From Arachidicoccus terrestris (GTDB lineage Bacteria > Bacteroidota > Bacteroidia > Chitinophagales > Chitinophagaceae): 64,000 nucleotides of DNA. The translations under genes and the position numbers were made by a program. Within the stretch, counting starts at the first letter, position 1. Each line of letters starts with the position of its first letter. This document shows positions 19,801 through 27,929 of this stretch, piece after piece. The DNA lies in contig NZ_CP083387.1 in the NCBI RefSeq assembly GCF_020042345.1, forward strand, positions 3,596,001 to 3,660,000, written 5' to 3'. Under the pieces are notes generated by a model. The model was not told where the DNA came from, did no database searches, and saw only the letters and a list, made by a program, of their open reading frames with translations.

Positions 19801-22112
19801 CGTATAAAGACAGTGTCGTTTATTACTGGCGTGTGAGCCCTGTTCCTGGTACGGGCGAAGATTATCGTTGGGCGAGTAGCAGTTTTCAGTATATCACTGC
19901 TAAGGGTGGCACTGCATTGGAGGGGATGGGCCAAAGTAATTATTGGCAACACACTCGTTCCTTAATGAATGGGATAGGAATAGATAGTGCTGGCAGACAA
20001 TGGTCATTTGATGATTTTTTACATTCCTTTTTGATTTCTCATGCAGTTTATGGTTCCGGTATCCCTACAGGATGGAGTAATTTTGCTCTGCGCTATGATG
20101 GTGAGCTAATATCAAGCTTTCAATGTACAACTTTGGGGAATTCATTAATGTTTAATGTATTTACGCCAGAAGGTGTTCGTCCCTATATAAATCAGCCGGT
20201 TCCGGGGATTAAGCAGACCGTGCCCAATAGCGATATAGGAGGGTTTATGGGTTCTAAAGCTTCGTGTGCGAACCATCCCTATTCTTTTGACAAGGATCCC
20301 GTAAATTATCCCAACACAAATAAGTATAACTTTCAGTTCACTTATAAAACGGCTGCAGACAGGGATAATATAGCACGTTTTATGGATTGGATTCCGGCTG
20401 GCTCCTATGTGATAGTCCGGCTATTTGTCGTGTCACCATTTACATCGGTGCCTTTAGTGGATGCATGGAAAAGTGACCCGAGTGGAAGCAATAGCTTATA
20501 TCAAAAGTTTATTGATCAGGGCTTAGCTGCGATAGATGATTTTACCAGTGCCAAGGCCGGATTATTTATTTACAAGAAATCGGATAAGGGCTTCACACCG
20601 TACCAGCAATTAACAGCAGATTACTTGGGCCAGATACAGGTTTCAAAAAGTTTGACCGGCAAGGACTCCGTAGGGTATGTTACCTCTCCTGAGTTTGGTC
20701 CCGCCAAAAGCTGGCGTTCGATACAATGGAACGGCCGTAGCAAGGAGATAACCAGTACGGATCATGCCCGTATTGACGTTATAGGTATTGGGGTTAATGG
20801 TTCCTCTACGATACTGCGCACATTGAGTAGTGATCAGCAGGATGTGGGTATATCTTCCATAGATGCCAACGCCTACCCCTATTTGCAATTGAAGTTAAGA
20901 AATGTCGACAGCATCAATTACACGCCTTATCAGCTAAGATACTGGCATATTCTTTACACGCCTGTTCCTGAGGGTGCATTGGCTGGTAATATTGCCCTGG
21001 AGACAAAAGATACTCTGGATCTGGGCCAGGATCTGAATTTTTCGATTGCCTTTAAGAATGTCAGTAATCAGGTATATAGAGACTCCATTAAGGCAACTGT
21101 TACGCTTAGAGATAAGAGCAATCAGCTTTATACCATCCCGGTTAAGCGACTGAAACCTCTACAACCGGGAGATACAGCAATGATTCATATTACGATTCCG
21201 GGAGACACAAGTGTTTACAATGCAGGACACCCTGAAGCCAAGATGCCTGTTGGTACGATGAATCTGGGTGGCGCATTGACATTGGGTCTGGATATTAACC
21301 CATCCATGAATCCACTGGAAATGAGTCATGATAATAATTTCTTGTATAAGACAGTTTATATTCGAACAGAAGAACACAACACACAGTTAGACGTAACGTT
21401 TGATGGTATTCATATCCTGGACAATGATATCGTTGCAGCGAAACCTGTGGTCGCGATCCGGGTAAGTGATGATTCAAAGTATTTATTATTAAATGATACT
21501 TCAGTTGCCAAAATCTCCTTAGTCTATCCGGATGGCACTGTACGGAATTTTGGCTACAACTCAGATACATTGACTTTCAGTCCCGCAACTGACAGTACTA
21601 AGAATGAGGCATTAATTGATTTTAGACCGTATCTGACCCAGGACGGTACTTATGAACTTATTGTAAAAGGACAAGGCAAGACGGGGAATGTTAACTCGGC
21701 TACTGACTATAGTGTTAATTTTCAAGTGTACAATAAGCCAATGATCTCAGATATGTTTAATTATCCTAATCCATTTACCAGTTCGACGGCTTTTGTATTT
21801 ACCATTACCGGATCGCAGGTGCCACAGAATATTCGTATACAGATATTAACTGTAACTGGGAAAATTGTAAAAGAAATAACTAAAGAAGAGTTAGGCCCGT
21901 TACATATTGGAAGAAACATCACTGATTATAAATGGGATGGTACAGATAATTATGGGCAAAAATTGGCCAATGGCGTATATCTATATCGTGTAATTACTAA
22001 TCAGGATGGCAAAAAACTCGATCACTTTACAATTAAGGACACTAACGGTAATGAGATCAACACAAGCAAGTACTTTACTAAAGGGTATGGAAAAATGTAT
22101 TTGATGCGATAA
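16872..22112 (+). CDS. porU2: Putative type IX secretion system sortase PorU2 (C25 peptidase)
   Basis: The product is 1746 residues; an ATG six codons in (16890) precedes the signal peptide (WVLLGGIFMLLGSNKMHAQ) and may be the true start. An N-terminal beta-rich domain (about 30-330) leads into a gingipain-type C25 peptidase domain (about 400-790). Its catalytic histidine is H649 in YFGHGAS and its cysteine C680 in TSGCDVGDC. CARDB-like beta domains follow (about 800-905 and 1360-1480), and the C-terminal region (about 1620-1715, FNYPNPFTSST ... WDGTDNYGQKLANGVYLYR) resembles a FlgD-like/type A sorting domain. PorU cleaves sorting signals and attaches cargo at the cell surface; PorU2 is a longer relative of uncertain substrate. 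Base composition changes sharply near codon 575: see findings. Confidence 0.88.
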   Translation: MLFSFEMTKRNLHIYWVLLGGIFMLLGSNKMHAQTYNNEWVVSGKTYYKFKVGSDGLYRISGSSLTGAGLTDATGSNLQLWRNGIQVPIYTNTAGTLGAGDYVEFWGEHNDGSVDAQLFKTPGDQLNKARSFEGDSATYFLTVNTTTGENLRFKPAANNVTGQAGSLTAEPYFYYTIQKDLGTTFNRGAATAYGSSYVYMSDYKGKCFGVVIKGSRSTTASFSNLYGYTGATGTINAGMAGASTLGSNRSITVKGGDGASSTSALGNFEAKVISVGSARIGSSYTVTVTNGSKNANDQVNVSFVSLRYPRSFNFGGASSFGFDLPASSKARLLNITNFSAGGSTPVLYDLTHGLRYEAVVSGSMYQFVLPAMDSSHLALVGQSSSSYTPISGGAITRRQFPDFSSSAQQGDYLIISNKALYGSGDYVSQYAAYRRSSAGGGYNVHIYNIDDLEDMFAYGVHSSPLSIRNFLRYARHTFSIKPRFVFLIGRGLTFDNLQGSNATNPEYQAQALVPTFGWPASDIMLASDNSQPIAATPIGRLSAVKPEEIKNYLDKVKVYEAAQQNNDHTIESNSWKKNVVFISGGTNTSEDNLFTSYLNNYRSILNDSLYGANSYYLSKITSDQVSSGDASALKQYFSMGIGLISYFGHGASTTIGYGELNDPSVFNNNGKYPVIFTSGCDVGDCYSFMAGRTSTINNITERYLFAKDKGSVGFVAETFLGVTSFLQYYNLTLYKDLSITKYGQPITASMQESQAVMIASDRLKVSDTVTNYAHAEQTNFFGDPAIALSSFTKPDFAIEDDQVLMPNTVSITSEKFHVKAYLYNIGRAVGDSVKVSVQQKLPDGSQVTLLEKKIDAIRYRDSLDLDVSIDPNKSVGSNEIIVHIDEDNKYAELSETNNTITKSIFIYANGITPVYPYDYSIIRNANAALVASTSDALAEKGSYVMELDTTALFNSSFKVTKTVTSIGGAISFDPGITYKDSVVYYWRVSPVPGTGEDYRWASSSFQYITAKGGTALEGMGQSNYWQHTRSLMNGIGIDSAGRQWSFDDFLHSFLISHAVYGSGIPTGWSNFALRYDGELISSFQCTTLGNSLMFNVFTPEGVRPYINQPVPGIKQTVPNSDIGGFMGSKASCANHPYSFDKDPVNYPNTNKYNFQFTYKTAADRDNIARFMDWIPAGSYVIVRLFVVSPFTSVPLVDAWKSDPSGSNSLYQKFIDQGLAAIDDFTSAKAGLFIYKKSDKGFTPYQQLTADYLGQIQVSKSLTGKDSVGYVTSPEFGPAKSWRSIQWNGRSKEITSTDHARIDVIGIGVNGSSTILRTLSSDQQDVGISSIDANAYPYLQLKLRNVDSINYTPYQLRYWHILYTPVPEGALAGNIALETKDTLDLGQDLNFSIAFKNVSNQVYRDSIKATVTLRDKSNQLYTIPVKRLKPLQPGDTAMIHITIPGDTSVYNAGHPEAKMPVGTMNLGGALTLGLDINPSMNPLEMSHDNNFLYKTVYIRTEEHNTQLDVTFDGIHILDNDIVAAKPVVAIRVSDDSKYLLLNDTSVAKISLVYPDGTVRNFGYNSDTLTFSPATDSTKNEALIDFRPYLTQDGTYELIVKGQGKTGNVNSATDYSVNFQVYNKPMISDMFNYPNPFTSSTAFVFTITGSQVPQNIRIQILTVTGKIVKEITKEELGPLHIGRNITDYKWDGTDNYGQKLANGVYLYRVITNQDGKKLDHFTIKDTNGNEINTSKYFTKGYGKMYLMR

Positions 22113-22116
22113 TGGG

Positions 22117-22148
22117 TTGGAGAAAAACGGCCACTTTACCTATCTTCG
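22117..22148 (+). promoter_or_regulatory. Candidate promoter of the RDD gene
   Basis: TTG (22117-22119), a 21-base spacer and TATCTTCG (22141-22148, one mismatch to TAnnTTTG) lie just before the RDD start codon. This suggests the TTG is a -33 element rather than a start codon. Confidence 0.45.
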
Positions 22149-22170
22149 TGCAAATTTTAAATATAGGACA

Positions 22171-22551
22171 ATGAAAGTTGTTGGAACAGGTACCCGAGTA
22201 CTCAATTTTCTGATAGATACATTATTGATATTTATTATAGGATATGCTTTTAGCAAGTGGTATAATTTCCACGTATTGTATTGGGGATATACGCCCCTTC
22301 CGCCCTATAGTTTCTTTTTTATTAGCCTTTTTGTTTATTATTTTGTTTTTGAGGCAATTTGGAGTAGGACACCAGGTAAGTGGCTCAGTATAAGCAAAGT
22401 GGTCGATAAGAATGGGAGGAGAGCTTCCTTTATCCAGGTTTTGGTGAGGTCACTAGTCAGATTAGTTGTAATTGACATGTTTTTCATTCCGTTTCTGAGT
22501 GGCAGAACGCTGCATGATTATTTAAGTAATACTTATGTTGTTGAGGCTTGA
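22171..22551 (+). CDS. RDD family membrane protein
   Basis: The 126-residue protein, from the ATG at 22171, has the RDD pattern: TRVLNFLIDTLLIFIIGYAF as the first transmembrane helix with its R-x-x-x-F-I-D signature, a second helix (FFISLFVYYFVFEAIW), the SRTPGKWLSISKVVD loop, and a final VRSLVRLVVIDMFF helix ending in GRTLHDYLSNTYVV. RDD proteins are small inner membrane proteins whose role is mostly unknown; some are proposed Na+/H+ antiporters. It lies 58 bases after porU2 and converges with the ABC exporter gene, stopping 8 bases from it. A TTG at 22117 extends the frame but looks like promoter sequence. Confidence 0.85.
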   Translation: MKVVGTGTRVLNFLIDTLLIFIIGYAFSKWYNFHVLYWGYTPLPPYSFFFISLFVYYFVFEAIWSRTPGKWLSISKVVDKNGRRASFIQVLVRSLVRLVVIDMFFIPFLSGRTLHDYLSNTYVVEA

Positions 22552-22559
22552 TAGGTGTT

Positions 22560-24353
22560 TTAGAATAATTGACTTTGGGCCATTACCCTAAAGATTTCGG
22601 AGTCAGAAAATAGACTTTCGAAGCTGCCAGAATTCTGGATCTTTTTATTATTAATCAAATATATTGTATCAACATCTTTTATAGTTGCTATTCTATGTGC
22701 AATGACAATTATTGTTTTTTGCCCTTTTAACTTTTCTATACTTTCTTTGATTATATTTTCTGTAGTTGAATCGAGAGAGGATGTTGCCTCATCCAAGACT
22801 AATATTGGGGAATCTTTATAGATCTCTCTTGCAATAGAAATGCGTTGTTTCTGACCTCCTGAGATGAGAATTCCATTATCTCCTAAAATTGTATTCTCTT
22901 TTTCTTTTAGTTCTTGAATGAACTCATAAAGAAACACAGTTTTAATTGCTTTCCAAAATCTTTTCTTATTTGCCTCATTTGGGAGATCAAAAAATGTTAC
23001 GTTGTTAAAAATGCTAGTGTTGAAAATGACCGTATCTTGAGAAATGTAGCCAAAGTTGTTTCTATAACTATCGATATTCAATTGATGCAAGTCCTTGTCA
23101 TTAACTAGGACTTTTCCCTCATCGGGAGGGAATAGACCCATAATTAAATTGGCTAAAGTTGTTTTGCCTGCGCCACTTTGTCCAACGAACGCGATTATGC
23201 TATTTTGTTTGATTGTAAGGTTAATGTTCGCAATTATTGTTCTGCCTGATAGCATTACTGACGTATTTACAAGTTCTATCTTTTCAATTGGAAGTTGTAA
23301 TTTAGTCAGCGGATAGTGTTCCTGATTTAGCTTTATCTCTGAATTTATTTTTGAAACAGAATTCATGCTACCAATGTTTTGTAAAAATGACAACCAAGAT
23401 GATTGCAATAGGGTAAACTGGATGAGACATCTGTATAACAATAATAGACATATCATTATCCCTTCTAAGGATTGGCCTAGCATTTTAGTTTGAAAAAAAA
23501 TGATAAGACAGATAATCAAGATAGCAATTGGCTCTTTTACGCCTTCTGTTATTGCATACTGCTTACCCATTTTTAAATTCAAAAGCTCAGTCTTTTGAAT
23601 GATTTGAATTAGCTTTTGGGAATATCTACTAAGATAACTTGTGGCCTTTAGATATTTGAAATGATTAATGGCTTGAGTGAGGTGGCTATTGAAAACGTCT
23701 CCGTGAATAGATAGATCAATTGACGTTTCTTTTGTTTTTTTGAAATAGGATTTATATAAGAATAAGGTAATACTGGATAGTATTATTAACGAAAGTGAAA
23801 TTCTAAAATCTGTCATTAAAGAGAGAGCAATATAGGTTAATAACATTGTTCCATACTGGACACAATTGAAGTAATAAGTCATCGTTATATAAAGCTTATT
23901 CACTTCATTTACAAAGTTATTTTGTATTCTGCCTGCATCCAGCTTCGTGAACCCAGCATAGGATAAATTCGATAGTCCATTGACCAGGTTTTTTTGGATG
24001 CTGGTTACAAATGTTTGTTTCATTTTAGCTAAATAAAACATTTGCAAAAAGCGAAACAAACCTTTAATTGCGAACACGGTTAATATCAGGAGAAGTATTG
24101 ATAATGTTGTTATTTCGATGTGAGTAGAGTGCATAATCGAAACAAAAGCATTCAGAAACTTTGAATTTGCTGCATTAACGGTACTATCGGAGTTGTTGAA
24201 TAACAATAATGGAATAAATAATGATAATCCTATTCCATCAAACAAACCTATGATTATATTTATTAATATATAATTATATATTTTATTATTTATTATAGAA
24301 TAGTAAAATTTAAAATATCCTAATATGGAGTTGCTGTATTTTAAATTTAACAT
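22560..24353 (-). CDS. ABC exporter, fused permease and ATPase
   Basis: The 597-residue half-transporter has a transmembrane domain (about 20-320, six predicted helices) and an ATPase domain (about 350-590). The Walker A motif is GQSGAGKTT, the signature ISGGQKQRISIA, Walker B ILVLDEATSSLD, and the H-loop IVIAHRIATI. It would act as a homodimer exporting lipid-linked or peptide substrate across the inner membrane; the MsbA/PglK-like layout plus a neighbouring glycosyltransferase suggests a glycolipid flippase, which is inference. The gene is strikingly AT-rich. It diverges from the GT4 gene over a 67-base gap, which probably holds both promoters. Confidence 0.9.
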   Translation of the reverse strand: MLNLKYSNSILGYFKFYYSIINNKIYNYILINIIIGLFDGIGLSLFIPLLLFNNSDSTVNAANSKFLNAFVSIMHSTHIEITTLSILLLILTVFAIKGLFRFLQMFYLAKMKQTFVTSIQKNLVNGLSNLSYAGFTKLDAGRIQNNFVNEVNKLYITMTYYFNCVQYGTMLLTYIALSLMTDFRISLSLIILSSITLFLYKSYFKKTKETSIDLSIHGDVFNSHLTQAINHFKYLKATSYLSRYSQKLIQIIQKTELLNLKMGKQYAITEGVKEPIAILIICLIIFFQTKMLGQSLEGIMICLLLLYRCLIQFTLLQSSWLSFLQNIGSMNSVSKINSEIKLNQEHYPLTKLQLPIEKIELVNTSVMLSGRTIIANINLTIKQNSIIAFVGQSGAGKTTLANLIMGLFPPDEGKVLVNDKDLHQLNIDSYRNNFGYISQDTVIFNTSIFNNVTFFDLPNEANKKRFWKAIKTVFLYEFIQELKEKENTILGDNGILISGGQKQRISIAREIYKDSPILVLDEATSSLDSTTENIIKESIEKLKGQKTIIVIAHRIATIKDVDTIYLINNKKIQNSGSFESLFSDSEIFRVMAQSQLF

Positions 24354-24420
24354 TAAGCTTTAGAGTTTTTGTAAAGTTAGTATCATTGTAATAATTTGTA
24401 TGGATTTTTAAATAAAAAAT

Positions 24421-25575
24421 ATGATCAATGTGTTATGGCTTCCGAGTTGGTATCCAACCATTGAGTCTCAGCAGAACGGAGATTTTATCTACAGGCACGC
24501 TCTAGCGGCGTCAAATTTCGCAAAGTTGGCGATATTATTTGTCCAACCTTCTTCTAAAGTTGATAGACTCGTTGAGCGTAATTTTGATATTAATAATAAT
24601 ATTAGTGAGAGGGTCCTACTATTTCCTAGGTTAGGTAGATTCCGCGTGTTTAATTTTATAGCTTTATTATACCTCTATAATAAGGAGTTTAAATCTTTAT
24701 ATAAAAATGGGATTCATCCAAACATTATTCATGTTCATGTCTCTTTCAGAGCCGGGTTGATAGCTCTTTGGTTAAAAAGGAGATACCAAATTCCTTATAT
24801 TATAACTGAACATTGGTCATATTTTAATAAGCCGGGAAACTTAAATTATGCCAATAGCAGTTTTTTTATCAAATGGACAATTAAAAAAATATTTAGAAAA
24901 GCAGATTATATTTTACCAGTTAGCAATGATTTATCAAGCCACCTGAAGCGTTTTTTTCCTTTTATTAATCCTATCGTGGTGCCTAACGTAGTAGATCCTG
25001 CATTGTTTTATTTAACTAAAGCATGTAACAACCGAAGGGAGTTTAAGTTCATTCATGTTTCTTCTCTTAATGAATTGAAGCAGCCATATAAGATTGTAAC
25101 TGCTTTTGAAAAAATTAGATATAAATACAAGAGGGCTGTTTTAGAAGTAGTGGGGCCTGCAAGTTCTGAGCTAATGGAATATGTTTGTGAGTTAGGACTT
25201 CCAAAGGATTCAATTGTGTTTTATGGGTTAAAGGAACACGAAGAGGTTGCCTCCTTGATAAGGGAGGCAAATGCCTTCGTTTTATACAGCACAACAGAAA
25301 ATTTGCCTTGTGTAATATTGGAAAGCCTTTGTTGCGGCGTTCCAGTTATTTCATCTTCTGTTGGTGGTGTTCCGGAAATGGTGGACGATTCCAACGGTAT
25401 TCTGGTACCTCCAGGCGATGAAGAGGTCTTGTATAAGGCTATGGAGTCTATGATACTGAATTATGACAAATACAACAGGCAGAGAATCTCCGAGGATGCA
25501 CAGGCCAAATATAATCCCGAAGTAGTTGGCAGGCAAATAGTAGAGGTCTATGAGAAGGTATTGAAAAAAAAATAA
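24421..25575 (+). CDS. Glycosyltransferase family 4 protein
   Basis: The 384-residue GT-B enzyme starts MINVLWLPSWYPTIESQQNG, typical of GT4 enzymes whose N-terminal domain binds acceptor. The C-terminal domain has FKFIHVSSLNELKQP, FYGLKEHEEV and the EX7E region TENLPCVILESLCCGVPVIS, followed by GGVPEMV and GILVPPGD, which bind nucleotide sugar. It would add a sugar to a surface glycan or glycolipid at the cytoplasmic membrane face. It shares the AT-rich composition of the divergent ABC exporter (11 G+C in the 60 bases from 24841) and is closed by a strong terminator. Donor and acceptor are unknown; the adjacent GDP-mannose enzyme makes GDP-mannose a plausible donor. Confidence 0.9.
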   Translation: MINVLWLPSWYPTIESQQNGDFIYRHALAASNFAKLAILFVQPSSKVDRLVERNFDINNNISERVLLFPRLGRFRVFNFIALLYLYNKEFKSLYKNGIHPNIIHVHVSFRAGLIALWLKRRYQIPYIITEHWSYFNKPGNLNYANSSFFIKWTIKKIFRKADYILPVSNDLSSHLKRFFPFINPIVVPNVVDPALFYLTKACNNRREFKFIHVSSLNELKQPYKIVTAFEKIRYKYKRAVLEVVGPASSELMEYVCELGLPKDSIVFYGLKEHEEVASLIREANAFVLYSTTENLPCVILESLCCGVPVISSSVGGVPEMVDDSNGILVPPGDEEVLYKAMESMILNYDKYNRQRISEDAQAKYNPEVVGRQIVEVYEKVLKKK

Positions 25576-25600
25576 TCCGGCAATTGCCCGCCGGATTATT
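25571..25600. terminator. Bidirectional terminator between GT4 and guanylyltransferase genes
   Basis: An 11-bp perfect stem (25571-25581 with 25590-25600), 8-base loop, preceded by an A-tract and followed by TT, lies between converging genes. Confidence 0.85.
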
Positions 25601-25625
25601 TTGGTCATCTTTTTGTTGAGGCAGA

Positions 25626-26714
25626 TTACAAGTAGTCGTCATCAAAATTCCTTCTTACTTCCGCCACGTAATCTTTAATTTCTTGTTCCTTTTCTTTTTT
25701 GCATATGAGCAGGGAATCTTTTGTGTCAATTACAATACAGTCGTCCAGACCCTGTAAAACGACTAACTTCTTATCCGGTGCACTGATCATACATTTCGTA
25801 GCATCAATAACTACGATGTGTTTTCCTGTAACGGCATTACCTAAGTAATCCTTTTCCAGGTTCTCATAGGCACTATTCCAGGTACCCAGATCACTCCAAC
25901 CAAAGGACGATGGGATTACATAAACATTCTCGGATTTTTCCATAATGGCAAAATCTATTGAGATATTGGTGCAAAGCGGATAGATACGTTTAATAGCTTC
26001 TTGTTCCTCCGGTTTATTGAAGTTGTCCCTTTCTGCATCAAACACTTCAAATAACTCGGGCTGATGTTTTTCGATAGCATTTAGAACACTTTTTACACGC
26101 CAGATAAAAATACCTGAGTTCCATAAAAATTCACCACTTTCTAGAAATACCTTAGCCAGTTCCAGATTGGGCTTCTCGGTAAAAGTCTTTACCTTATAGA
26201 TATCAGAAGCCACCTCTCTGGTTTCATACTGGATATAGCCATAGCCTGTATTTGGATAAAGTGGTTTGATCCCCAGTGTAACAAGTGCATTTAAATGGGC
26301 GGAAAAATCAAGTGCTGTTTCGACTGCTTTTGTAAATTCAATAGTGTCCATTATGATATGGTCACTTGGAGCGACAATTAAATTCGCATCCGGATCCTTA
26401 GCCAAAAGTTTCATGGAAATATAAGCTACACAGGGAGCAGTGCTTTTCCTGCTGGGTTCCCGGATAATATTTTCTATAGGAAGTTCAGGAATTTGTTCAT
26501 GAGCCAGTGCAGCGTATTCTTCCGTGGTGGCTATAAAAATATGGTCTAGCTGTATAAAAGGAGCGAACCGTTCAAAGGTCTGACGGATTAATGTCTTTCC
26601 CGTATGCAGTATATCCAGAAACTGCTTAGGTTTAGCCATTAGGCTTTTGGGCCACAACCGACTGCCGATTCCACCCGCAAGTATTACAACATAATGGTGT
26701 TCATTGTTTTGCAC
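25626..26714 (-). CDS. manC: Mannose-1-phosphate guanylyltransferase
   Basis: The 362-residue protein has the nucleotidyltransferase signature LAGGIGSRLWPKS and AKPKQFLDI at the N terminus, VAPSDHIIMD for metal and GTP binding, and the mannose-specific FTEKPNLELAKVFLESGEFLWNSGIF region (seen as FTEKPNLELA and WNSGIFIW), then SFGWSDLGTWNS. It makes GDP-mannose from GTP and mannose-1-phosphate. It lacks the fused C-terminal isomerase domain of longer ManC proteins, as is common in Bacteroidota. It converges with the GT4 gene, and its product may feed mannosylation there. The symbol is by function; orthologue naming varies. Confidence 0.93.
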   Translation of the reverse strand: MQNNEHHYVVILAGGIGSRLWPKSLMAKPKQFLDILHTGKTLIRQTFERFAPFIQLDHIFIATTEEYAALAHEQIPELPIENIIREPSRKSTAPCVAYISMKLLAKDPDANLIVAPSDHIIMDTIEFTKAVETALDFSAHLNALVTLGIKPLYPNTGYGYIQYETREVASDIYKVKTFTEKPNLELAKVFLESGEFLWNSGIFIWRVKSVLNAIEKHQPELFEVFDAERDNFNKPEEQEAIKRIYPLCTNISIDFAIMEKSENVYVIPSSFGWSDLGTWNSAYENLEKDYLGNAVTGKHIVVIDATKCMISAPDKKLVVLQGLDDCIVIDTKDSLLICKKEKEQEIKDYVAEVRRNFDDDYL

Positions 26715-26890
26715 AGAGTAAATATTATTGATCGATTGCGAAGATAACGAGATTATCCTAAAAAAATAATACCTGTTATTTTTCGCTATTTTTAATGGGA
26801 ACCCTGCTAAAGTGGCACCAATTTAGCCATAAAATGCAAAAAAGTCAATAATAAACCATAGATATACGTTTAAACATTATTTTTGTGGTT

Positions 26891-27919
26891 ATGTATTTTA
26901 ATTGGAATGACAGTATAAATTTAATGAAGAAAATGACTTTTCGGCGTTTTTGGAATGCCGCAAAGGTCACGATGAGTTTTGAATTGAGCAAAATTCGTAA
27001 AAAGCCAATTCAATGGGGCTATCCCATGTCGATTTCTTTTGAACCAACGACTTCCTGTAACTTAAGATGCCCGGAATGTCCAAGCGGATTGAGAGCGTTT
27101 ACAAGAGAAAAAGGAATGCTGAAAAATAATTTTTTCACTGATACAATTGATGATATATATAAAGAAATATTATATCTTATCTTTTATTTTCAGGGAGAAC
27201 CTTACCTGAATCCTGATTTTTTGAAAATGGTCCGATATGCGCATGAGAAGGGCATCTATACGGCTACATCCACTAATGCGCACTATTTGACCGACCAAAA
27301 GGCAAAAGAGACCATTGAAAGCGGGTTGGATAGATTGATTATTTCGATTGATGGGACGACCCAGGAGGTCTATGAACAGTATCGAGTCGGTGGCAAGTTG
27401 GAAAAAGTTTTGGAAGGGGCCAGGAATATCGTAAAATGGAAGAAAAAGCTCAATAGCAAGACTCCTTTCGTATTTTTCCAGTTTTTAGTGGTTAAACCCA
27501 ACGAGCATCAAATTGAAGATGTAAAAAAATTGGCTAAAGAAATCGGGGTCGATCAGGTTCGTTTTAAAACGGCGCAAGTTTATGATTATCAAGATGATCC
27601 TAATAATCTGATACCTACTATTGATAAATATAGCCGGTATAGAAGGGATAAGAATGGAGAGATGCAGGTGAAGAGCGGAATGAAAAACCATTGCTGGAAG
27701 CTTTGGCAGTCTAATGTAATCACCTGGGATGGGTTAGTCGTTCCCTGTTGTTTTGATAAAGATGCCATGCATCGTTTGGGAAACCTGAAAACACAGTCGT
27801 TTAAGGAGATTTGGCATAACGATAATTATAAGCAATTTCGGAGGGAATTGATGGCCGGTAGAAAAAACATTGATATTTGTGCAAATTGTTCTGAAGGGCT
27901 GTCTGTATGGGAAGATTAA
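26891..27919 (+). CDS. Radical SAM protein with SPASM domain
   Basis: Counting from the ATG at 26891 (an in-frame GTG lies two codons earlier) the protein is 342 residues. The radical SAM cluster motif C56-x3-C60-x2-C63 (SCNLRCPEC) sits in a partial TIM barrel that includes FQGEPYLNPD and IDGTTQEVYEQYRVGG. A C-terminal SPASM region has cysteines in NHCWKLW, VPCCFDKD and DICANCSEG, enough for an auxiliary cluster. SPASM enzymes modify peptides, enzymes or small molecules by radical chemistry. No precursor peptide with an obvious leader is adjacent. A MarR regulator begins 10 bases after the stop, so the two are probably cotranscribed. Substrate unknown. Confidence 0.88.
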   Translation: MYFNWNDSINLMKKMTFRRFWNAAKVTMSFELSKIRKKPIQWGYPMSISFEPTTSCNLRCPECPSGLRAFTREKGMLKNNFFTDTIDDIYKEILYLIFYFQGEPYLNPDFLKMVRYAHEKGIYTATSTNAHYLTDQKAKETIESGLDRLIISIDGTTQEVYEQYRVGGKLEKVLEGARNIVKWKKKLNSKTPFVFFQFLVVKPNEHQIEDVKKLAKEIGVDQVRFKTAQVYDYQDDPNNLIPTIDKYSRYRRDKNGEMQVKSGMKNHCWKLWQSNVITWDGLVVPCCFDKDAMHRLGNLKTQSFKEIWHNDNYKQFRRELMAGRKNIDICANCSEGLSVWED

Positions 27920-27929
27920 TAAAGTAATA

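Noticed and set aside
22117-22170. TTG start for the RDD gene
   Set aside because: The TTG fits a -33 element with TATCTTCG 21 bases later; the ATG at 22171 starts the family sequence.
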